A stretch of DNA of 64,000 nt from positions 7,677,026 to 7,741,025 of the forward strand of contig CM043959.1 of NCBI GenBank assembly GCA_014529385.2. Reading direction: 5' to 3'. Positions 21,418 through 32,586 of the stretch are shown piece by piece (the stretch's first letter is position 1; each line of letters begins with the position of its first letter). Below the pieces are notes generated by a model, which saw only the letters and a list, made by a program, of their open reading frames with translations, did not search any database and had not been told where the DNA came from. The position numbers and the translations under genes were made by a program. Origin of the DNA: Adiantum capillus-veneris (taxonomy: Eukaryota; Streptophyta; Polypodiopsida; Polypodiales; Pteridaceae).

Positions 21418-21960
21418 TGTAACAGACTTGGACACTCCAAGTCAAGAATCAACCGCGACAGCACCAAATAACCACTTCAAAACAATTCACAGATCACAAT
21501 AGATTTGCACTGGCCCGGCGGAGTTCCGTGCCTAGAGATATTGGCCCCAAAGACTGGCGCCCCTTTCGGTATTTCTTTTTGTATTAATCAATCATCAAAG
21601 TACAAGAGAGCGGTTAGGGTTTCACTCTCAGACTCTGCGTCCAGATGCTCTGAGAAGTGAGGCCCTCACCACTAATTTAAAGGTTACAAGGGATGCCCAA
21701 AAGCAGAGCCCCAAAAGCTTTTAAAATCAAAAGCATCAATTCTCTCTCTCTTAGAGAGTCTTTTCTCTTTTTTTTATAAAAAAAAGCAAAAGCAAAATTC
21801 GCGTCGCTCATCATTTTTCAAAAAAAAAAAAAATTTAATAATCCGCCTCCGCAATTTCCGGAATTTAGGGTTTTTGGCAAAAATTAGGGTTTGCAGGAAT
21901 TTTAGGGTTTCTGGCAGAAATTAGGGTTTTTGTTGTTCGCCACGTCATCACTTTGTGACA
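21418..21960 (-). repeat. B 3' LTR
   Basis: This 543-bp LTR runs (plus strand) from TGTAACAGACTTGG to CACTTTGTGACA. Four TTAGGG-type teloboxes lie within its last 110 bp on the plus strand, which is the start of the LTR as transcribed. Confidence 0.93.
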
Positions 21961-22566
21961 TACCCCCCTCTTGAAAGCATTGTAATCGACCGCGATTAAG
22001 CCTGCAAAACCGACAAAAGCCATAAACCGTCTTAGCAGACACTGACTGTTAGTACCTACGTACTAGGAACACACATCTAGCACATGTACAAAATCGACAG
22101 TCACATCACACGACATCATAGGACATCACCAGACATCACAGGACATCACATGACATTCAACATTCATTCGGATCTTAGACCATGATTTATCGGCAATGTA
22201 GCTAGCAATCACATCTAGGTCCAATCGGGACCTCATCGATGTCCGATTGACTAACCCCTATTGCAACCATGTCTATTCGAGATCAAGTAGACCAAAATGC
22301 TGCAGTCATTTCGTCTACCAGTTCCTGCACTCACAAGAAGTCAAGAACAAATCAGTATCGTAATCAGGAATTCCATTTCATAAAGTCATCCAGCAGAATA
22401 TTGTGAGCTCTCAGTATCCCTGAAGCTCAAAGAGACATCAGTGACTTTAGTATCAAAATCGAGGCATCTGTTGACAAAGGAGTGGAGTGACTCCCCTCTT
22501 GTGCATCCCACTGCACCAGATCTTCGGCCAAGCTGAGTTTCTGGGTTCCGTTTGGAGTAGACTATG

Positions 22567-22867
22567 CTAAACCAAAACATCGAGGTAAAGTTTCACAATC
22601 CGAGGAGTATCTGCTAGGTTCTCCTTCTCCATCCATTTCGCATCAAATGCAGGAAAGTTCTTGAACTTAACCAAGAACCCGCCTTCGGACTTTACCTTTC
22701 TTCGTATCATTATGTGCCAAAATCTGTTCAGGAACAAGGATCTCCTCGTTTTCTTCCACTTTGGGTTGCTCATCAGGCTCCCCATCATCAGGCACATCAC
22801 CCTTAACAGGTTTCAAGAGACTCACATGCAATGCATTGTGAATCCTCCAAGTATCTGGCAGTTTCAA
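22567..22867 (-). pseudogene. B chromodomain region
   Basis: Minus-strand text reads KLPDTWRIHNALHVSLLKPV, then ILVPEQILAHNDTK, then the chromodomain FLVKFKNFPAFDAKWMEKENLADTP. One frame change separates the two halves. This is the plant-chromovirus type of chromodomain, thought to steer integration into heterochromatin. Confidence 0.8.
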
Positions 22868-23135
22868 TCGGAAGGAGACATCATTTATCTTGTCAGTAAT
22901 CTGGAAAGGTCCGTAGTATCACATACTAAGCTTTGGAAAAAGCCTCTCCTTTCCCTTTTTTTTCTTAGGCGTGCCTTCTCAAATGTAAGAGCACCCAATC
23001 ATCCTCCTTCAGTTTCCAGTCGCGACGATGGCGATCCGCTGCCTTTTTCTGTCGTTCTTGAGACTCCTGCAAAGTCTCGCGAACCTTGGCAAAAGCCGTA
23101 TCCAAATCTCGCGAACATTCATCCGCTTCAAATTT

Positions 23136-24023
23136 CTAATCTTTTGTGCTCAGGAAGGATGAAACCTTCGCAGCAGTTTCAACAATCTCACATGACGTCT
23201 TCCCCGTCAAAGAGTGTATCGTGTTATTGTAGGCAAATTCCACCAAAGGTAAGTTCTTTTCCCATTGAGTCTTCTGATGCGAGATACAAGACTTCAATAA
23301 ATCTAAAATCACTGAATTGGCAATCTCAGATTGCCCGTCAGTCTGCAAGTGGAACGATGACGAGAACTGCAACCGCGTGCCAATGTTCTCCCAAATTGCC
23401 TTCCAAAACAATCTCATAAATCTGGGGTCTCTGTCAGAGACAATCGTCTCAGGCGTGCCATGTAATCGGAAAATCATCGTGATCATTCTGTATTCTCGGG
23501 AGATCAAAAAAATGAAATCCATTTCAATATTTTCCCAGGGGCGGGTGGGTATGGGTAAAGGCTGTAACAATCCCTGTGCCTTATGCCTGTCAAACTTGAC
23601 CTTCTGGCATACCAAGCAACTGCGCACAAACTCTTCCATATCCTTCTTCAGTCTCCGCCAAAAGAAATCTCTCTCTACCCCTTTCATGGTGGTAGCAATG
23701 CCGCGGTGACCCGTAAAAGGTGGACAGTGGCAATCAGTCATAACCTTTTCCCTCAACGGCTGTGTAACGCACAACATAGTCTTTTTCATCAAGTAGCCTT
23801 CCCGAAGGGAGTATCCAGCTATTGTCTCCCCATCCCGTATCCATGTGAAAATATCTACAAAATCTGTATCTGTGGCACACTGATCGACCATATCCTCGAA
23901 GCTCCTATGATGTATCGCGGAAATAGCCAGAACCAACGGGTTCCGAGACAAAGCATCTGCCACCACATTCTTCTGTCCCTGCACATGGACAATCTGGAAG
24001 TGGAACTGTGACAAGATGTTCAC
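23136..24023 (-). pseudogene. B RNase H end and integrase, internally deleted
   Basis: A 295-residue open frame starts in the RNase H tail (FQIVHVQGQKNVVADALSR) and holds the zinc module (HCPPFTGHRG then CLVCQKVKFD). It then jumps from MDFIF to FRLHGTPETIVSDRDPRF. About 40 residues of the catalytic core that are present in A (from LPRTQSGHDG to LFVAQI) are missing. Both catalytic Asp motifs remain, but the fold cannot be complete. Confidence 0.8.
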
Positions 24024-25215
24024 CTACCGCATCTGCTTTTCCGAAAGCTGCTTCTGTGACAAGAAGTAGCGCAAACTCTGATGGTCTGTAAAGACAGTAA
24101 AATCCGCTCCGATGCCGCCACTGAGTAAGAGCGTGGATAACCGCCAAAAGCTCTTTCCCATAGATCTGTGCTGTCATCTCCGGCCTAGAGAACAAACGGC
24201 TCTCGTAAGCTATGACATGGCCTTCTTGCATCAAGACCGTACCCAGACTACGACCACAAGCATCACAAAATACTTCAAATGACTTCTGCAAGTCCGACAA
24301 AGTCAAATCTGGTCCTGTAGTGAATTTCTCTTTCAACGTCTGAAAGGCAGTCACCTCTATGGGTCCCCACGAAAAAGGTACTCCTTTCTGTGTCAAGGTA
24401 TGCAAAGGGGAAGCAACCTCTGCAAATTTTCGTATGAACCGCCTGTAGTACGAACACAGTCCCAAGAAGCTTCTAACTTCATGGACATTCCTCAAATCGG
24501 GCCAATCACAGATAGTCTCTATCTTGGCGGGGTTCATTTGCACTCCTGCTGTTGACACAATGTGTCCCAAAAAGTGTATCTTTGGTAGGAACAATTCACT
24601 TTTCTTAGCATTAATCACTAATGTGTGATCTCGTAATGCCTGAAAGACTTGAAGCAGATGATCTCTGTGTTCTGCCTCATTCTTCGAGAAAACAATGATG
24701 TCGTCAAAGAAAGTGCCAACAAATAGCCTGTACTCTCGAAAAATCCTATCCATCATCCGGTTAAATGTCGCAGGAGCATTGGTTAAGCCAAAAGGCATCA
24801 CCAAAAACTCAAATAACCCAAAAGTCGTCCGAAAAGCTGTCTTGTAGACATCTCCTGGCGCTATCCTGATCCGATGATATCCACTCTTCAAGTCAATCCT
24901 GCTAAAGCACGAGGATCCCTGTAACCTGTCGAGTATATCATCGATCCTAGGAATCGGAAATCTGTTCTTGATGGTGATTTCGTTGAGAGTGCTATAATCG
25001 ATGCACATTCTCCAAGATTCGTCTTTCTTCAAAACCAACACTGGAGAGCAATACGGTGAAGTACTAGGCTGGACAAGATCCTTTTCCAAGAGGTCTTTCA
25101 CTGAGTTCATAATCTTTTCATTCTGTACTCGGCTCACACGATAAGGTGGCCGATTCGGTGGCGTGCTTCCAGATTTCAGATCAATGGTATGATCTTCAGG
25201 CCCTCTCAAAAGCAA
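23905..25215 (-). pseudogene. B reverse transcriptase-RNase H
   Basis: A 436-residue open frame, intact as RT and most of RNase H: PPNRPPYRVSRVQNEKI, SWRMCIDYSTLNEITIKN, MPFGLTNAPATFNRMMD, FFDDIIVFSKNEAE and then FLGLCSYYRRFIRKFAEVAS. RNase H follows with CDACGRSLGTVLMQEG and YGKELLAVIHAL. Its last part, after QWRH near 24,110, is in a different frame (the ORF at 23,136-24,023 continues the family). It is the best-preserved RT of this family in the window and the best probe for phylogeny. Confidence 0.88.
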
Positions 25216-25224
25216 TCGACATGA

Positions 25225-27291
25225 GCGTGGAGAAAAAAAATCTTGGCGTTCTTTTCTTCAGATCAAAACATTTTCAACTTTTATCCATCGTTCAGTTCTC
25301 CCAAAAGAATGAGTAAGAAAACTGAAGTTCATCAAGTACAATCTCTAAGCCCTTCATTTATCAAAGTCGCTTTCTCGGCCCGGTAGTCAACCACGGCGTA
25401 GTTCTTGTGGTACCAAGGGATCCCGAGTAGAACGTCACTCGCGTGCCCTGAACACCCCTGTCATTGCAAACGAAGTTTGCCAATGCTCGGTGTAATGGCA
25501 ACATCCCATCCGGGTGCCGGTCGAACTACCTCCGCCTATGGCGTCAGTCTGTCGGGCGTAGTTCCAAATCGAGCCGCCAATTCCAAGTGAAAAGAAGTTG
25601 GCCTTGGCTCCTTCAAAAGAGCTTCCTGATCCTTCACTTTGCCCCAAAAAAAAAACGGCAAAGTTTGTACTTTCATTCATTTGATTCGGTGCAAGTCCCA
25701 CGCCATGTGGTACCAATTCTACTTTTCTATCTGCCTTTTTTGCCACATTCCTCAGCTGCTCTCAAACTCTTAGGCCTGTCGTCGTCTTTATCATTCTGTT
25801 CTTTCTGTGCCTTATCAGGGCACTCTGCGGAGATATGTCCATGTTCCCCGCATCCAAAGCACTTCCCCTCTCTGATGAAGCGAGCTCTCTCCTCAGGAGT
25901 AAGCTTGGGTCGTGTATCCTTTTTTTTCTCTAGGTTGCTCTTTTTCATTCTACTTTCATTCCCAGAAGTCTGTTCGGCTCGTTGTGTCATGGCCTTATCT
26001 GTGGGGTAGGTCAAACTGCCAGAGTGAATGGCAAAGCCCCGCTTCGCATGACTCATCAACTCCTGAATAGAAGCTGACTTCTGTTCCAAGCAGTGATCTC
26101 GGATCTCTGTAGGTAGACCCAAGGTAAACCGCTCAATCTGTTCTCTGAACGAGATCTTCTTGAATGAAGAGGCGGGTAGAAAAGAGTTCCAGAATCTTTC
26201 ACAATAAGCATTGATTGTATCTTTCTTGGTCATCCGAAGATGGTTCCAAGCAGCTCGTACATCTCGTTCATATTCTTGCATCAACCAAGAAGAAATAAAA
26301 AGCTTCTTAAATTTCAGCCATTTAACTGGCGCAGTCTTGTTTAAAAGAAGCGCGGACCACCAAGTACGAGCATTCCCCTTAAAGTAAGAGGCAGCTCTCC
26401 GAATCTTGGAGTGCTCTGAATAGCGTCCTCCCGCGAAAGCGATGTCAAACTACTGTATAAAAGACAAAGCCTTCGAAGCATCTGAGTATCCTGAAAAGTA
26501 TCAAACTTGATCGAGTGGCCACCTTCCTTAAACTCTCGGACTTTCTTGCTTTTATCTTCGAGAAAGTCATACTGGTTGGCTTTGTAAAAATTCTTCTTGT
26601 TCGCATAAAACTTTCCGTCATCGGAATCTGAGCTGTCTGTAGACGAGTCCTCAGTAGAACTGTCAGTCTCTGGGCGAGATGTAGCCTTCTTTGCCTTTTT
26701 CTTGCCCTTTCCGAAGCTTTGTGTCTTGCTTCGCTTTTTGCTTTTTCTGTCTTCTTTGCTCTAATCCGAGGAGCTAGAAGAACTGTCAGAAGAAGAAGAA
26801 GAACTGGGTAGGCCTTCAAACTTGACGCGCTTCTTCAGTTTCTTTGCTTTGTCGAATGTCGACTGACGACCCAAATATCCCGGGAAGTCAGTACCTTTGT
26901 TCTGCTTTTTGCCGTGCTTTTTGCCTTTCTTTTGCACGTCGAAAAGCTGAGCAATCCGTGCATCAACCACGTTCTCCAGTTCCTTCTCCGTATATTTCTT
27001 GGAGGCAGAAGGTTTCTTGAGAGCGGGTTTCGGGAGTGGTGTTGTGGTTCTCTGCCACTCCATCTGTACCTCTTCCAAAGAGGTCTGGTTCATATATTTT
27101 GCCATCTTCGGGTCCTTGGCAAAATTGAGCATCATCTTTGTTGCATCGCCGATCAACTGGCAACGCTCTATCTCTCGCCGCTCCGCCTAAGTAGGCCAAG
27201 GCGGGCCATACTCTCTGCCTGAATCTTCGTTGTGATCCCAGCCCGCATCTCCAGATGCAGAGGGAGTCGACTGATCATTGCTTGAAGCCAT
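25225..27291 (-). pseudogene. B gag and protease
   Basis: Gag starts at ATG 27,291 (MASSNDQSTPSASGDAGWD). One TAG at 27,187 interrupts the frame, which continues as CQLIGDATKMMLNFAKDP to a Lys-rich and then Ser-rich segment, and another TAG lies at 26,761. After a frameshift near 26,500 comes the gag core, then WNHLRMTKKDTINAYCERFW and the CCHC knuckle CFGCGEHGHISAEC (about 25,835-25,876). The protease (about 25,225-25,640) is badly broken: the active-site area reads SFEGAKANF where A has FFDGGAKANF. Confidence 0.82.
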
Positions 27292-27351
27292 AGGTGCCGC
27301 GGGAAAAAAAAATTCGGGGATCGGATTTCCCGTAGAAGAGAAATCGGTTGT

Positions 27352-27363
27352 GCTCTGATACCA
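27352..27363 (-). other. B primer-binding site
   Basis: The minus strand reads TGGTATCAGAGC, one base inside the 5' LTR end at 27,365. It is the tRNA-iMet type. Confidence 0.85.
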
Positions 27364-27364
27364 C

Positions 27365-27901
27365 TGTAACAGACTTGGACACTCCAAGTCAAGAATCAAC
27401 CGCGACAGCACCAAATAACCACTTCAAAACAATTCACAGATCACAATAGATTTGCACTGGCCCGGCGGAGTTCCGTGCCTAGAGATATTGGCCCCAAAGA
27501 CTGGCGCCCCTTTCGGTATTTCTTTTTGTATTAATCAATCATCAAAGTACAAGAGAGCGGTTAGGGTTTCACTCTCAGACTCTGCGTCCAAATGCTCTGA
27601 GAAGTGAGACCCTCACCACTAATTTAAAGGTTACAAGGGATGCCCAAAAGCAGAGCCCCAAAAGCTTTTAAAATCAAAAGCATCAGTTCTCTCTCTCTCT
27701 TAGAGAGTCTTTTCTCTTTTTTTTATAAAAAAAAGCAAAATTCGCGTCGCTCATCATTTTCCAAAAAAAAAAATAATAATAATCCGCCTCCGCGATTTCC
27801 GGAATTTAGGGTTTTTGGCAAAAATTAGGGTTTGCAAGAATTTTAGGGTTTCTGGCAGAAATTAGGGTTTCTGTTGTCCGCCACGTCATCACTTTGTGAC
27901 A
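27365..27901 (-). repeat. B 5' LTR
   Basis: This 537-bp partner of the LTR at 21,418-21,960 has the same termini and teloboxes. Confidence 0.93.
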
Positions 27902-28191
27902 GCTTTTGGCATCCCTTGTAAACCCTTTAAATAAGTGGGCAAGCTTCCCACTTCTCAGAGCATCTGGACGCAGAGTCTGAGAGTGAGAGCCTCCCACTCA
28001 CTTGTACTTTCGCAACAAATTAATACAAAAAGAAATACCGACAGGGGCGCCAGTCTTTGGGGCCAATATCTCTAGGCACGGAACTCTGCCGGGCCAATGT
28101 CGAATCAATTGTAAACTGTGAACTGTTTTGAAGGGAATTCTTGTGGTGTCGCGGTAGAATCTCGACTTGGAGTGTCCAAGTCTGTTTTACA
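27902..28191 (+). repeat. A 3' LTR, right piece
   Basis: The A LTR continues after B, starting with the second GCTTT and ending TCTGTTTTACA. It contains GAAATACCGACAGGGGCGCC, the tract common to this LTR family. Confidence 0.88.
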
Positions 28192-28442
28192 GGACAAACC
28201 CGAAAATAGTGCCTGAAAGACTCGAGCTCCAAAGTACATCTCTTACAAGTTGGACCATGACCAGTGACTGTCCACCAAGTGCCTAGAGGCAATCCAACAT
28301 GTGTTATCATCCACATGAAAAAACATATCCATCCTACGGGCTGATCCGGAGGGTCCAGATACATGACCAAGACTGTCGTTGGAAAGCAGATGTGTTCATC
28401 CTGCCACACCTCTGATTGGCATGGACAATGAGGTGGACACAA
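28192..28442 (-). pseudogene. LINE 3' fragment (RT zinc-binding region)
   Basis: The minus strand reads PTCKRCTLELESFRHYFRVC, a C-x2-C then H-x4-C arrangement like the zinc-binding tail of plant LINE reverse transcriptases. The same layout appears at 33,430-33,780, on the other side of the hAT element. Only this short piece is recognisable. Confidence 0.55.
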
Positions 28443-28812
28443 GTCTCAACCAAGGTTGTCCACGTCCGTCGAACGGAACGATCCGTCCGTTCTGTCCCGT
28501 CCCGTCCGTTTTGTTCGGGTTGCGTCCAATTAAAAAAAAAATGACCGTTGGCGGACTTTTTTGACCGTTTTTACACCGGTTTTGTAGTGCTACGTGCTGG
28601 CAGTTTTTGAACGCTAAAACTTGAACATTGGGGGCCTTGGAGCCTTGGCCCTTGGGGCATCATAAGCCAATGTGCCATCCCACCCCCAACATCCACACAC
28701 ACACACACACACACACAAATGTCAAAGCCACATGGGCCATGGCCATGGCACATGGAATTTGAATTTTGAAGCATGCTCTCTCTTTAACTCTTCTCCCTCT
28801 CTCCTCAAAACC

Positions 28813-28820
28813 TATATAAG
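28813..28820 (+). promoter_or_regulatory. TATA box of hAT transposase
   Basis: CCTATATAAGG lies about 340 bp before the proposed start codon and just ahead of the CT-rich leader. Confidence 0.55.
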
Positions 28821-28845
28821 GTTGCCCACCCTCTCTTCTTCTCCA

Positions 28846-29158
28846 TATATCCCTCAAGCTCTCTCATTCATCTCCTTCCCTACTCAAGCTCCCTCAAGCT
28901 CTCTCCATTCATCAAGGGCCAAGGCTTCAAGCTTTGGCACTCCATCAAGGCTTCAAGCTCCCTTCATCTCCTTCAAGCTCTCCATTATTCCTTCAAGCTC
29001 CCTTCATCTCCTTCAAGCTCTCCATTGTTCCTTCAAGCTCTATTCATCTCCTTCAAGCTCTCCATTATTCCTTAAGCTCCCTTCATCTCCATCCATCTCC
29101 TTCAAGCTCTCCATTACTCTAAAGTTCTCTCATCACTCCCCATCCCTCAAGCTCTCCA
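28846..29158 (+). repeat. CTTCAAGCTC minisatellite in hAT leader
   Basis: A CT-rich leader is built of many imperfect copies of TCCTTCAAGCTC(C/T), with a higher-order period of about 31 and 62 bp. The long open frame across it (from 28,672) is compositional. I place the real start after it. Confidence 0.75.
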
Positions 29159-29160
29159 TA

Positions 29161-32100
29161 ATGCCGCCCGCTCTTCATGAAGCCTTCAACAAGCATTGCC
29201 GCTACTTTGAAAGGGTGAAGAACAAGCGAAATGTTTGCAAATGGTATTGCAAATATTGCCCGAAGACCATGACCTCAAGCTCCACCCGCCTTATCATCCA
29301 CTTGACCAAGATGGGAGGGGAAGCGGGTCCTTGTCCGAATATCCCCGACGACATTCTCCAAGAGTGCAAAGCAAAGTATCTCCCCTTGAAGACGCGCAAG
29401 GGGGTTGCAAAGGCATCGGAGGAGGTGGTTCCGCCCGACCATGATCTCTCCGATTCGGGAGAGGATGCTTCTCCATCAATGTCCGTTGCATCCGGCGCCG
29501 CTACCATGGCCTCCACCGAGGGTGGTAGCGTCTCAAAGAAGAGCAAAAGAAGTCATGGTGGGCGACCTCCAAAGCAAGCTACTCTTGCACAAACGGTGGG
29601 TGGAACTTCCGGTCCATTGTCTTTCCTCAAAGAGAGGCAACGATAAGCGGAGATAGAGATTGCACGCACCATCATTGAGTGCAATCTCTCTTTTCATATT
29701 CTTCGCACGGATCGTTGGAAACGCATGGTGAAGGCTATTGCCGCGGTTGGTCCATGTGAAGGGTGGACGGGAGTGTCATACCATGACATGCGCACCAAGA
29801 AGCTTGATGAAGAGAGGGCACGAATCGACAAGTCTCTTGACCCCGTGCGTGCCGGATGGGTAAAGTATGGTTGCTCTATTCTCACCGATGGATGGAGTGA
29901 CCGCAAGAAGAGGGGAATCATTAATATCCTTGTCTCATGCCCTCTTAGCACCTACTTCTTGCGAGCGGTTGATGCGGGAACAAGGAAATAAAAGGTCACA
30001 GGTGCCTTCATTTACCGCCACATTCGTCAAGCCATAAAAGAGGTAAAAAAATTTATTCCACTCTCAAGTATCTACTATTTTCAATTTTGTCTTTTGCTTT
30101 GGCTCTTCTCACTTTCCCTTCTTTCTCCGTATGTAGATCGGTCCAAGCAACGTCATTCAAGTAATCACCGACAATGCCTCCAATTGTGCTTCCATGGCCA
30201 AAAAGCTAGAGGCGGAGTATCCACACATAGTATGGACTCCATGTGCATCACATTGCATTGACCTCCTCTTGGAGAACATTGGCGACCTACCTTGGGTGAA
30301 GGACATTCTATCCCAAGCCCTCTCCATCGTCAACTTCATCAACAAAAAGGTGAGAGTACTTGCGATATATCGCACTTACTCTGGCTTGGAGTTGAAGAAG
30401 CCTTCCGCCACACGCTTTGCCGCTATGTGGCTCCTCCTTGAGCGCCTCTATGATGTGCAAACCAACTTGCAAAAGACAATGGTCTCGGATGAGTTCAAAG
30501 CATGGATTGAAGAAGAGACCCAATCATCCCAACAAGATGCAAAGACCATCCAACGGCTTTGCTTGAAGGAGGAGTTTTGGCAAGAGGTCAAGGGTCTTGT
30601 CATGGTGGTATTGCCATTGTATAAGGTGCTTCGGATGACCGACATGGAAGGGTCTACCATAGGTCTCCTTTACCACTTCATGGAGGAGGCTTACAAGGAG
30701 ATTGAGAGATCCACCATTCTTGATGGAGCACCCGATGGTTCACGGTAAACATTTCACCTTATGATTTATGTACATTGTAAGTTGTCTTTTTCCATCTACG
30801 GTTCTACCCTTCCATGCTTGACTATCTTTCTCTCTCTTTGTAGTGATGTGTTGGAGGACTCTCCAAAGAGAGATGACATTCTCTTCCTTGTTAAAAAGCG
30901 GTGGGATTGGATGAGGCGACCAATCCATGGCTTTGCTGGCCTCTTGCATCCGGCTTTCAAAAAGCCATCCATCTTTGCGGATCAAGCACTTCAAGAGGAG
31001 CGCGACAAGTACCTTCCAAAGATACTCAATGAAGAACACCATGGAGAGTTTCTCCAAGAGCTCATCAACTATGGAGACCAAAGAGGCACGGCATTCGCTT
31101 CCTCGGTGTGTTGGAAGAGGGATTCGTTAGTGAAGCCTCTTTTTTGGTGGGAATGTTTTGGCTATCAATTGCCTCACATTCAAAGGGTGGCATTGAGGGT
31201 TCTTGGACAGGTATATCATATATATTAATAATTATACATAATACCATACCATAAATTATAAATTTATAATCTCAATCATGTCATCATTTGACATTCATCA
31301 TTCAGGTGACATAAGTCACCTCTCAATTCCCACAATTCAAATCTCATGCCTCTCTTCTATCATCTATGTGCTCTAGGATTGCTCATCGGGTGCATGTCAG
31401 CGGAATTGGTCGGCGTATATACACACCAAGATCCGCAACAAGCTTTCTACAAAGCAATTGGAGCGGCTTATCTATTGTCGCTCCAATTTACGCATGTTGA
31501 GGTCCATGCATGAGATGCCAATGGCTAGGCAGGTAATTGAGTTGGCTACATCATACTCTTTATTTATGCTTTCACATGTATGATGTAATATGTATGATGT
31601 ATCATGTGCTCATATTTTTGGCATGCCAAATTGCTAACTCCATTTATCTTCTTGCATGTTGTAAATGACAAATAGGTGAATGTAGATGAATGCAAGCTCT
31701 CCATTGAGACTCTTAAGAGTCTCAACAAAGATCGCGATCCAGAGGAGCAAATATTTCGAGACCTCTACTTAGAGTTGGAGGAGATTGATCGCCGTGTCTC
31801 TCGCACACGGTCCCGCAAGAAGGTGGTTGTGCGAGCTTTGGCAACTACAGGTAGAGGAGCTTCCACTTCGGTTGCTCGTGGGACTGGAAGAGCGTCGGCA
31901 CAAACACCCAAGACCTATGTGCGGCGAGGCTCGGGTAGCGGATCTACTATGGCGGACACCACTTTGGAGAATGTGTCCATTTCTAGGCCTGCGGATCCTA
32001 GAGAGCCAGAGTTTGATGATGAGGGCAACATCCTTAGTGAGGGAGATTATGGTCTTGCATCTAGTGCATCTGATGCAAGTAGTGATGAGGATGATGCAGC

Positions 32101-32182
32101 TACCTCTAGCTCAAGCTCTAGCTCAAGCTCTAGCTCAAGCTCGGACCACAACTCCGGTGATGAGAGCGATATGAGCACTTAG
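29161..32182 (+). pseudogene. hAT transposase, five exons, two in-frame stops
   Basis: Exons are 29,161-30,042, 30,137-30,744, 30,844-31,210, 31,377-31,532 and 31,676-32,182. All four introns (94-166 bp) have GT-AG ends and keep frame, giving about 839 codons. A BED-type zinc finger lies near the N terminus (CKYCPKTMTSSSTRLIIHL then GPCPNIPDDI). The RNase H-like core has LTDGWSDRKKRGIINIL and VITDNASNC, the two catalytic Asp motifs. The C-terminal dimerisation block reads KPLFWWECFGYQLPHIQRVA. The usual CERNWS motif reads CQRNWS, so the acid thought to be the third catalytic residue is Gln. TAA codons at 29,644 and 29,989 interrupt exon 1. The acidic serine tail (S-run at about 32,107-32,143) is simple sequence. 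It is recently inactivated. Confidence 0.9.
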
Positions 32183-32469
32183 AACTCTCTCTTTATGCTT
32201 TAAAGTTTTCACCCATGGGCCATGAGACTATGAGTTGTGTCACTACTTTTTGTCACTTGTATCTCTCGAGCCTCGACTCTCTACTTATGTAATGAGTTAT
32301 GAAATCAAATGCAATCATGATCATCTTTTTTCGAACATTGCCGTTTCCAATGTCCATGGCCAAATCTTTAATGTTCTTACTTGTAAGACATCTCCTTTAA
32401 GTTGTATGTACTTAATACTAAGTAGTTACTCATAATAGAGTAAAAGCTCTTAAAAATATATGATTTATT

Positions 32470-32578
32470 TTTTTGCATCGTACGTTACTTCAACGTACGT
32501 CTAATTTTTTTTAGTTCGATTAGTACCGCACGTCTTCGTACGTGTAACCATCGTACGTGACCGTATGTGTCAACTATG
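32470..32578 (+). promoter_or_regulatory. hAT right subterminal ACGT-motif cluster
   Basis: There are five CGTACGT or CGTCTTCGTACG motifs within 110 bp of the right terminus. hAT transposases bind short subterminal repeats, so these are likely binding sites. The MITE at 18,552 carries comparable GTACGTAC clusters at both ends. Confidence 0.55.
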
Positions 32579-32586
32579 GTCTCAAC

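Larger units (their letters stand above)
21418..27901 (-). mobile_element. Complete Ty3/gypsy chromovirus B, nested in A's LTR
   Basis: A 6,484-bp minus-strand element. The 5' LTR is 27,365-27,901, the primer site 27,352-27,363, then gag, protease, RT-RNase H, integrase and chromodomain, a purine tract at about 21,961-21,975 and the 3' LTR 21,418-21,960. The perfect target duplication GCTTT lies at 21,413-21,417 and 27,902-27,906. The two LTRs differ by only about ten substitutions and a few small indels, so this is the youngest large insertion of the left cluster. The coding region is nevertheless already broken. Confidence 0.95.
15814..28191 (+). mobile_element. Ty3/gypsy chromovirus A (5'-truncated, carries MITE and B)
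   Basis: A plus-strand element of the same family as B and E. The 5' LTR, primer site and start of gag are missing; the left edge abuts D's LTR. The body runs to a purine tract at about 21,100. The 3' LTR starts at 21,112, is split at 21,417/27,902 by element B, and ends at 28,191 (TCTGTTTTACA). A hAT-like MITE sits in the integrase and tandem duplications enlarge the integrase-chromodomain part. Confidence 0.85.
28451..32578 (+). mobile_element. hAT DNA transposon
   Basis: This 4,128-bp element is flanked by a perfect 8-bp duplication GTCTCAAC (28,443-28,450 and 32,579-32,586). The left end is CAAGGTTGTCCACGTCCG; the inverted right end is CATAGTTGACACATACGG, so the terminal repeat is imperfect. 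The right subterminal region (32,470-32,578) has five CGTACGT-type motifs. The left subterminal region has CGTCC/CGTTC motifs. Inside are a TATA box, a repetitive leader and a five-exon transposase gene. It sits among LINE remnants. Confidence 0.93.

Noticed and set aside
28846..29158. CRISPR-like spaced repeats
   Set aside because: Short CT-rich imperfect repeats without constant repeats or unique spacers, in a eukaryotic transposon leader.
28672..29160. N-terminal extension of the hAT transposase
   Set aside because: The frame is open only because of the CTTCAAGCTC minisatellite; the TATA box at 28,813 lies inside it, so translation most likely starts at 29,161.
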